Assembly (NCBI GenBank): GCA_025266875.1
Contig: JALLLT010000001.1
Location: 744,001 to 808,000 of the forward strand
Length of the DNA stretch: 64,000 bases
Source: Fennellomyces sp. T-0311
Taxonomy: Eukaryota > Mucoromycota > Mucoromycetes > Mucorales > Lichtheimiaceae
Reading direction: 5' to 3'
Position 1 is the first letter of the stretch; every line of letters starts with the position of its first letter. A program made the position numbers and the translations under genes. This document shows, piece by piece, positions 57,261 to 64,000 of the stretch. The notes under the pieces are model-generated. The model was not told the origin of the DNA and searched no databases. It saw nothing but the letters and a program-made list of their open reading frames with translations.

Positions 57261-58318
57261 AAAGTTGAACATTCGTAATAAAGGTCCTATCCTTTAACTG
57301 CAATAGCTGAGAAAAATCATGCGGATGTTATTCGCTTAAGTAGTGTTATCTAATCGTACGGCTGTTATGGGTGATGATCAAGAGCATCCTTTTCGATACC
57401 AGCTGTAGAATGCACCATATAGTAACCATTAGGTACTTTAACTTAAACAGTTCCACGTCAGCATAGCGTGTACCTAATACTGCATGAAATTGAACGGTTT
57501 ACGTACTTCAAATAAACGGGCTTAATGGAGTAACAGCTTAAGCGAACAAGGTGCACTAACATTCAGATTTTTTTTTTTGAATTTTCTGTTATATACTTAC
57601 TCATCCGTCAATATTCTTAGTTGGGTGATTCTAGAGTATTTCTCGCGATAATGAAGGATGCCATCTTACTGGAATGATTTCATCGTACGGACAAGTAGTA
57701 TAAGCATAAGCTTTTTATGTAGCAGAGTCAAACATGCATGCCAAGACAACGGTACTTTTGCTTGGAATGCGTGGGTGATATCTTTGTGCCTGTAGATGGA
57801 ATGATAGTTTCATTGCCAGGTATTCAAACCACGCATATCAACTCATGCAAGCTTTGTTAGGCGCCTGTTATCCTCTTACCAGCCAACGGTTACGATGTAC
57901 GTGTGTTAGACTGTGTGAAGAAATATGATCATTCATCGTGTAGATATTGCTTGTAAAAAGCGCGGCTTCATGATGAATGGCTCGTACGGATCATCGATAT
58001 ATGCACGCGAGAATTGCGTCTTCAGTGGACGAAAACTTTTCCATTCACTGCTTGGCGTTTTCAAGCAGTGTTCAGCTCCAAATAATTACAAGTAGTTAAG
58101 CTGTACGGAGCGGGAATATTTTTGACTGTTGATACTTTGTAACGGAGAGGTGTCAAAGGGCTGTAACAAGTCCTTCTACAATTCAGTGAGACACCTTTGC
58201 CCGACATGACTTGGTACTGTAACAGATGCTTCTCATTGGTTTATACGTGAACAAGAACACAATTGTATTTACATGGGGACGGTCGAGAACATTAGTGATA
58301 GGCTGCAGTACTTTTTTT
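57261..58318. other. Intergenic region
   Basis: About 1 kb, AT-rich, with no recognisable gene; 3' flank of the SKI8 gene (-) in the last 200 bp. Confidence 0.4.
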
Positions 58319-59588
58319 TTAAACGGATGATCCGCTACTGGCGAACCACTTGATCGACTTGTCTTCGGATACAGAAACCAGTTTTGTTCCCTCTGGGTTC
58401 CATGCAACGCTCCAGACCTCCTCACTGTGAACTTCGTGTGTCTCCAGAACAGATCGCTGACCCAAATCCCAGATCTTGACCTTTCTATCTGCCGACGAGC
58501 TGGCCAGCTGTTGTTTGCTGATATCCGGATTGGCATCAACGCCCAAAACCCAGCTGGTGTGGCCGGTGAGCACCGACGCAAGCTGACCGTGTTCCACATC
58601 ATAGACGTGAATGCACTTGTCGTCACTTCCACTGATCAAAGTTTGACTATCGGGCGCGAACGTCAGATCACGGACAGCTCTGGCATGTCCTGTCAATAAA
58701 CCATCAGTTCACCCTTTTTTTCTTTTTCAAAACTCTTTCATTGCTACCTGACAAAGTATGGGCAAGCTGGTTTGTCTCCACATTAAACACGTAGATAGAT
58801 CCATCCTCGGCAGCACCTGCAACGTACTTGCCATCAGGGCTCTGGATAGAGAAAGATCAGCACATCGGCATGCAACGAAATACGGGAGATCATACGTAGG
58901 CAGTGGTAGTAACAAACTTTTGTTTTGTCGCAAAAGACGTGACCTTGTCGCCGGATTCAACACTGTACAGATTGATATCGCCATTGTGCGAGCCACACGC
59001 AACAAACTGACCGTCTGGACTGAATCTCGCTTTCCAAGCTTCGACGGGCGTGGCGTTGATAGTCTTGACAAGTGCACCGTCGTTTTCCAGGTCCCATATA
59101 CAAAGGGTCGAATCAATAGAAGCAGACACCGCGCCTGTAACAATATAAATAACACGTTATACATACAGGCATACACACATTGTCTTTCTTTCTTTCTTTA
59201 CGTGTGCCAGTGTTGTTCGTATCGACTGAGACCACTGCCAAAACGTGTCCGTCAAGCTCGTACTTTAGTTCACCCGAAGATCCATCCCTAAATCACGCCA
59301 AGTTAAACCGCTGTTTGTTCCTTTGACAAGTTTGATTTACCAGCATTTAACGCTGCTGTCAGATGCACCAGTGACAATGCAATTTGTGTTTTTGGACCAC
59401 GCGACACTCCAAATGTCGCCTTGATGAGCTATGGGTCGAGAAAGGGTGTAATTAAAAATGGCTGAATCGGTTCATAATTGAGTGAATTTACCGTCGTCGG
59501 CAACGATCGTAGGAATGTAAGTTGTTGGCTTTAGGACAATTGGGTTATTTCATAATGCATCTATGCTTCTTGTTGTCGGACTCACCAT
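58319..59588 (-). CDS. SKI8: SKI8/WDR61 WD40-repeat protein
   Basis: Seven exons on minus: 59588-59586, 59528-59492, 59428-59341, 59287-59202, 59134-58896, 58841-58748, 58689-58319; 918 nt, 305 aa, the length of human WDR61. Seven WD40 blades can be followed: AHQGDIWSVAWSKNTNCIVTGASDSSVKCW, DGHVLAVVSVDTNN..., ASIDSTLCIWDLE, WKARFSPDGQFVACGSHNGDINLYSVE, SPDGKYVAGAAEDGSIYVFNVE, GHARAVRDLTFAPDSQTLISGSDDKCIHVYDVE, GHTSWVLGVDANP...LASSSADRKVKIWDLG, HSEEVWSVAWNPEGTKLVSVSEDKSIKWF. Ski8 is a subunit of the cytoplasmic Ski complex, which feeds mRNA to the exosome; in other lineages it also joins Paf1C. The first coding exon is only the ATG: an intron follows the start codon directly. Confidence 0.9.
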
Positions 59589-60692
59589 GTTGGTCTCAGA
59601 GGCAACGCGTTTTCAACACACGCTGGAATTTTTTATTTTGCTGTTGTCCAGTCAGAGCACCAGGACAATCAATTCTTATTCCTTTGTGTCGATAGACCAC
59701 CGCAATGTATAAGATCCCGTTGTTTAGAGTTTCTTCACATGCACATATTTCAGTGTCTCTGTGAACACATCCAGCTTTGCCTGGTTGTACCTATGAGAAC
59801 ACGCCTGATGACACTACTGCTCCAGCTGGATGGATGCTGCGCCGCGTGTGGCTTGATGATATAGTGTGACAATAACAGTTGGTCCGTGGTCTGATTCGGT
59901 TGCTCTTCCGAGTATTGGAAACACCAGTACAAGCACAATATGATCTATTTGAACATCATTCAACTGACGCACGTATCAGGTATGGTGATCAGCCAACATG
60001 TATGTGCCTTTTCCCTGTTCTACCCATGATGTTGCCATTGCATATCTTGCTATGTGTTGTTTGGCTTTTCATCCGCCAGAACATGCTTGTTGTTTCCTGT
60101 GAATGTCTTATCCGCTGGCAAAACGACTCGTGTGACGAAAACTTTATAAATAGAAGCATCAATGACATATATGAAGAAACTCTACTTGATTTTGTTTTAT
60201 GATACAGGAACAGATATACTTACGATCTTATGCATAATACGTCGGATATAGACAAACAGTCTTGGTGTATTATTAAAGCCGTAGCATCCATTTGAGTGTA
60301 CCAATGCAAGTTACTTTTTTCGGGATCAAACTTTCAAGGCCCTATGACATCGTCAGACGTAATCAGTGTGGCTAATGTAGAATAGACCATTAACTCAGTT
60401 TATATATATCTTTACGCTGACAAATACGTCTCTTGTTATTAAATGGCAATCGTAGGACAAAAGAACGCAATTTTGCACCCTACGGGACGATAAAAATAAT
60501 CTTCCGACACATTTAGATTTGTGCCACTTCACTGAAACGAACACGACTTTTTAAGTGCTGCTAAGAAACTGGTATGCTTCATCGACCCATGGGCGGGGAT
60601 AGTAGTCGATAAAGTTTACAACTTTGGATCACACAAATATATAAAGGACACACTGTTTCTGATAAACATCAGAAAAAAAACGATTTACAATT
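59589..60692. other. Divergent intergenic region
   Basis: Promoters of SKI8 (-) and the seven-TM gene (+). No gene recognised. A TATA-like element for the + gene is listed separately. Confidence 0.45.
60636..60644 (+). promoter_or_regulatory. TATA box of the seven-TM gene
   Basis: TATATAAAG 48 nt upstream of the ATG at 60693, followed by an A-rich leader. Confidence 0.55.
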
Positions 60693-61502
60693 ATGTCCAG
60701 CAGAACCTTTGGGGCTCCTCTCCTCGACAAACCCACATACTTGGGCCTCAACATTGCCTCCTTAGTCATCACTACCGGCGCAGCAGTAGGAGCAACCGTT
60801 GCTCTATTCAATCCCAATACCGGAAAGCCATATGCCAAGATATATGGAGCTGTCATTCTCGCTGCAGTATTTTCGATCACTGGGCACATCTTGGAACTCA
60901 TTCTCTTCATGGGCTATGGGTTTTTTGAACTTGGCCAGGCGTCCGAATTTTTCATGTTCACTTCACCTTCGCTTGTCTGGATACCTTTTTTTGAAATACT
61001 TGCCGTGGCTTCCATGCCTCGACTACGAGTGGAGCGGCCAGGTAGATTCCAATGGCCCATAGTAATCACTGGTATCGCTTATTTCTGGACGATCGTAATG
61101 GTTGTTCTCTCGATCATAATGGCCGCCACTGATCTTCCCATTACGGCCTTTATTCTTTGTCTTTGTATGTTGGTTTATTTCGGCCTTTACATTTTCGGGG
61201 CGACCATATCCTATCAAGATGCACGTCCATTTGGATGGTGGTTTGTTCTATACGTGTTTCTTGTATTGCTCAATATTGCCGGATCAATCACCATTTCAAA
61301 ACTCATCGTGGCTTCGCTTGGTCAATCAGTGTACGTCCAGCTGGTTTATATCATCCTTTTCAAGTTTATGGGAGGACTTTCGCTGCTTTTGCTTGTGATT
61401 ATGTTCCCACACTCATGGGTCAAGCATATCCAATCATCCAAATCACAATACAAGTTAACGTCGTCACGAGTACCGGCTGACGAAGAAGCTCCATTTGCTT
61501 AA
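60693..61502 (+). CDS. Seven-transmembrane protein of unknown family
   Basis: Intronless, 269 aa. Seven hydrophobic helices at about residues 15-40, 48-76, 86-108, 120-145, 149-172, 181-208 and 212-240, a short N-terminus and a ~30-aa hydrophilic tail (HIQSSKSQYKLTSSRVPADEEAPFA). Between helices 3 and 4 is a basic loop (MPRLRVERPGRFQW). Topology resembles small fungal seven-TM families such as RTA1-like lipid-translocating proteins, but I do not see their signatures clearly enough to name it. The lack of introns, unlike most neighbours, and the strong TATA box close to the start suggest a compact, inducible gene (inference). Confidence 0.85.
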   Translation: MSSRTFGAPLLDKPTYLGLNIASLVITTGAAVGATVALFNPNTGKPYAKIYGAVILAAVFSITGHILELILFMGYGFFELGQASEFFMFTSPSLVWIPFFEILAVASMPRLRVERPGRFQWPIVITGIAYFWTIVMVVLSIIMAATDLPITAFILCLCMLVYFGLYIFGATISYQDARPFGWWFVLYVFLVLLNIAGSITISKLIVASLGQSVYVQLVYIILFKFMGGLSLLLLVIMFPHSWVKHIQSSKSQYKLTSSRVPADEEAPFA

Positions 61503-62958
61503 GTAATAGGGTATTCATAACGTTTCAAAAGCTACATTAACTAACAGATAAAATCTGACATTAAGATAGCTCATGTGGACATTCGATGGTTCGCAGCGAA
61601 AGCCTTTCGTAAATATTACTATATGCACATAAACATTTAGACTCAAGATTTACGAGAAATAGTATTAAATACCTACTGTATGTATATAATATTTAATTAT
61701 AAATATTCGCTATCTTTAAATACGTAAACACATTGTTGTAATGCCTTTCAACTGCTAGTTATGACTCGATTTAAATACTGACGCAACGAATTTTATTTCG
61801 AAATCTCTATTATTATGCTTTCGTCTCGTATGCATACATATCAGTGGTCATGCTTATAAGCTATAGAGATCTACGCATCCCACTTAACACCTTGTTTGTT
61901 TAAATACTCAATCTCCTAATACTGAACTTTTTTTGATCCGGGAAAAACGAAATGCGATCGGGGTCATTTGAGCCTAAACAGGCGGTGGCGGAAACAAACA
62001 CCTATTCAGCCACATCGTGACATCAGATAGAACATCTTATTTCGGCTTTTTGTGGGGTTAGCACTTTCAGCTTGTTAACAGCATGAATAACAACAGTTTT
62101 TACAGGACTCGGATTCAGAAACATACGTATACAAGCTTCTGATGCACGAATAATAGGTCCTCATAAGTGTGAACAAAAATATGACGATCACAAGCTCGAC
62201 GAGAGTTTAAGAAACAGGGTTATTATTAGGTAATAATTCCTATAAATAGGCGATCCGTTTTTTCCCTATGTATGCGTGGCGCAGGGTACCATATGACCTA
62301 GAAACTCTATGGCCAATCTGTTGTGGCAAAGTCTTATTCCCAATTTGTTCTGTCACACAGGGTCCAGCGTTGACAACCTTTCCTAAATAACCGTCGATAA
62401 TCGCATGTTTAAGTGGGCCTCAGTTCCTTGAAATCAGTGGTAATCAGCACGGCCCTCGCTCTAGCTAGGCAATCATAGCTGCTATTATTTGAGCTGCACG
62501 AAATGTGCTATCATATAGATATCCTGAACACCAGGGTCAATAGTGAGGAGCAAAGGAACTTGAATTACAAATAGATTGGTGTATCCAATCAGTTACAGAA
62601 CTTTAAATTATCAAGAAAAAATCAAAATTGTTACGCTGGATAGCATAAACAATAAAGAGAAGTCAAGCGATAAGCTAAAGGCCGGTAGAATTTTATTCCA
62701 ACCATGTAATGTAATCATTTTCAGAAAAAACTATATATTATGTATAAAGATGCAAAGCAACTATTGACATAAAAAAAACCATTACTCCGTTAAATGCTGG
62801 ACTGGGAGAATTAGCGCTGTCTTCCTCTGTTTCGGCTGATCGAGTTCGAGACGAGGCGACCATAGTAAGCGGTTTGTTAAAAGCCATGTGGTCGCCTTTT
62901 TTAGCTCGTGATCTGCAGCTAAATACCCACGTAATACGAACCTCGGTGTGAAGAGTGG
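61503..62958. other. AT-rich gene-free region
   Basis: About 1.45 kb with stop codons in all frames; no gene, RNA or clear repeat recognised. Confidence 0.45.
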
Positions 62959-64000
62959 TTGTCAAACGTATCTGTGTGTCGCGTGGTGCAAGTTCAACTG
63001 AATATGACCAGATATCTTCATCCATTTGTCCATCCCGTATCGTGTTATTATCAATCAGTGTCATATAAGGAATGCTTCCGCAATCAACGAACCTTTAGCC
63101 CAGTTGGGCAGCAGTCAGGCGTCACCTCTCCGGTACATGATCAACGACACGTCAATCCGCAAACTCACAAGTTTCCAATACCTTGGGCTGCCGTTTACAG
63201 CTGAGGGTATTGCCGGAGATCAGCTTATCAACCAAAGAACGATCGAAGCAACCGGCAGCATGGCATTGCTCCGACAACTTCGTATACACCAGTACGGAAT
63301 TAGCTTTGGCTAGCTTTGCGTACGTATCGCTCTTTCGTTCGATCAGTCCTCGAGCAGGGTTTGGCAATCTCTGCTCTGACCTCACCGCAGCTGAAAAGCT
63401 CATAAAACACAGAGTGCATGCATCAAGATGGTACTCAACCGTAACAAGTCGGCGCCGTTTGCAACTATTATACCAATGGCATTGGCAGATCTACCATCAA
63501 TGCAGCTTTGTGCCCGCACCCTACAGCTTAAATTCGTGACAAGATTTAAAGATCTGCCAGTATCTACGTTGGCGTGAGCGTTCAAGCTCTTGATTCTACA
63601 GAAATCATATAAAAAGATGATGGACGCTCATCGGAAACGGTTGACATCGTCCAACCCACTCCAGCAGCAGTATAACAAGGTTAACAACGGGCAGAACCCG
63701 CCAAAGGACCCGGTTGCAACAGTAATTGACAACAAACGAGACGAGGAATTTATTTCACGCGCCTACAAATACAAGACCGTTCGCTGCCTCAAGCCCCACT
63801 GTCAAGTTGACCCAATCCTTTATCTGGCTGCCTTATTCAAAGGATCAACACCGAAGACCAAGGAGACAAACCGGCGCCCGAGGAGGTATTACAAGCAACA
63901 CCTCCAACCGTCCCGGGAAGCCGCACATAGTTGTGTGGAATCCAGAGTACTCAAAAAGCACTTCCCTTTCTTCGTTTCGGCTTTTCTACCTGCACTGTTC
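62959..64000 (+). mobile_element. Decayed non-LTR (LINE) retrotransposon, C-terminal part of the reverse-transcriptase protein
   Basis: Three successive frames on plus carry LINE-like protein. From about 63026: KLTSFQYLGLPFTAEGIAG...QRTIEATGSMALLRQLRIHQYG, matching the post-RT 'YLG.PF...GI' segment. After shifts, from about 63434: KSAPFATIIPMALADLPSMQLCARTLQLKFVTRFKDLPVSTLA with a stop. Then from an ATG at 63617 an open frame continues to the window edge. The frameshifts and stop show it is inactive. The 3' end is outside the window. Confidence 0.65.
63617..64000 (+). pseudogene. Open frame at the window edge, LINE C-terminal remnant
   Basis: 128 codons without stop to the end of the window: begins MMDAHRKRLTSSNPLQQQY, then KDPVATVIDNKRDEEFISRAYKY, TVRCLKPHCQVDP, RRPRRYYKQHLQPSREAAHS. 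It follows the LINE-like stop codon and is probably the last part of the same protein after another break. A separate gene cannot be excluded. Confidence 0.4.

Noticed and set aside
1..64000. CRISPR arrays, operons, Shine-Dalgarno sites, prophage
   Set aside because: None seen; intron-rich genes on both strands show a eukaryotic genome.

Overview
This window reads as nuclear DNA of an early-diverging filamentous fungus, most likely Mucoromycota (inference). Protein-coding genes carry many short introns, mostly about 50-70 nt with GT...CTAAC...AG signals. There is a chitin synthase with an N-terminal myosin-like motor, which is a fungal architecture. A SIN3 corepressor, a Doa10/SSM4 ubiquitin ligase, a SKI8-type WD40 protein and an RSPRY1-like ligase are ordinary eukaryotic housekeeping genes. 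There is no prokaryotic organisation, no CRISPR array and no convincing tRNA or rRNA gene. Exon joins below were worked out by hand. In nearly every multi-exon model the exon lengths sum to a multiple of three, which supports the models independently of homology.

Layout. 0-8 kb: the 3' end of a large gene (possibly UNC80-like), then SSM4/Doa10 (+), then a secreted expansin-like protein (+). 8-18 kb, all on minus: myosin-chitin synthase, an extradiol (DODA-type) dioxygenase, and a tandem pair of small lineage-specific genes whose promoters were duplicated with them. 18-28.4 kb: RSPRY1-like RING/SPRY protein (+), a one-TM protein with a PPxY motif (+), a PRL-type tyrosine phosphatase (-), a broken coding remnant (-), an unknown 555-aa protein (-) and a possible Whi5/Nrm1-like protein (-). 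28.4-38.4 kb is gene-poor: one F-box/LRR gene, decayed coding remnants and a long hairpin.

38.4-42.8 kb (-) holds the most unusual locus. It is a DDE-type transposase of about 1384 aa with a DUF6729-like zinc-binding N-terminus and a DEDDy 3'-5' exonuclease domain lying between the second and third catalytic acidic residues. One frameshift interrupts it, and the whole gene is saturated on one strand with the pentamer GGTAT (ATACC in the mRNA). 43.3-52.6 kb (+) returns to conserved genes: an FMN-dependent 2-hydroxyacid oxidase, SIN3, and a TPR/F-box/LRR protein.

52.8-57.3 kb is an F-box/LRR pseudogene split by a 2.9-kb PIF/Harbinger DNA transposon with both ORFs, terminal inverted repeats and an exact TAA target duplication. 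58-62 kb: SKI8/WDR61 (-) and a seven-TM protein (+). The last kilobase is the decayed C-terminal part of a non-LTR retrotransposon, running off the window.

The conserved genes do not form one pathway. Common themes are ubiquitin ligation (Doa10, RSPRY1-like, several F-box proteins), cell wall (chitin synthase, expansin-like protein) and chromatin/RNA control (SIN3, SKI8), separated by islands of transposon activity and F-box gene turnover.
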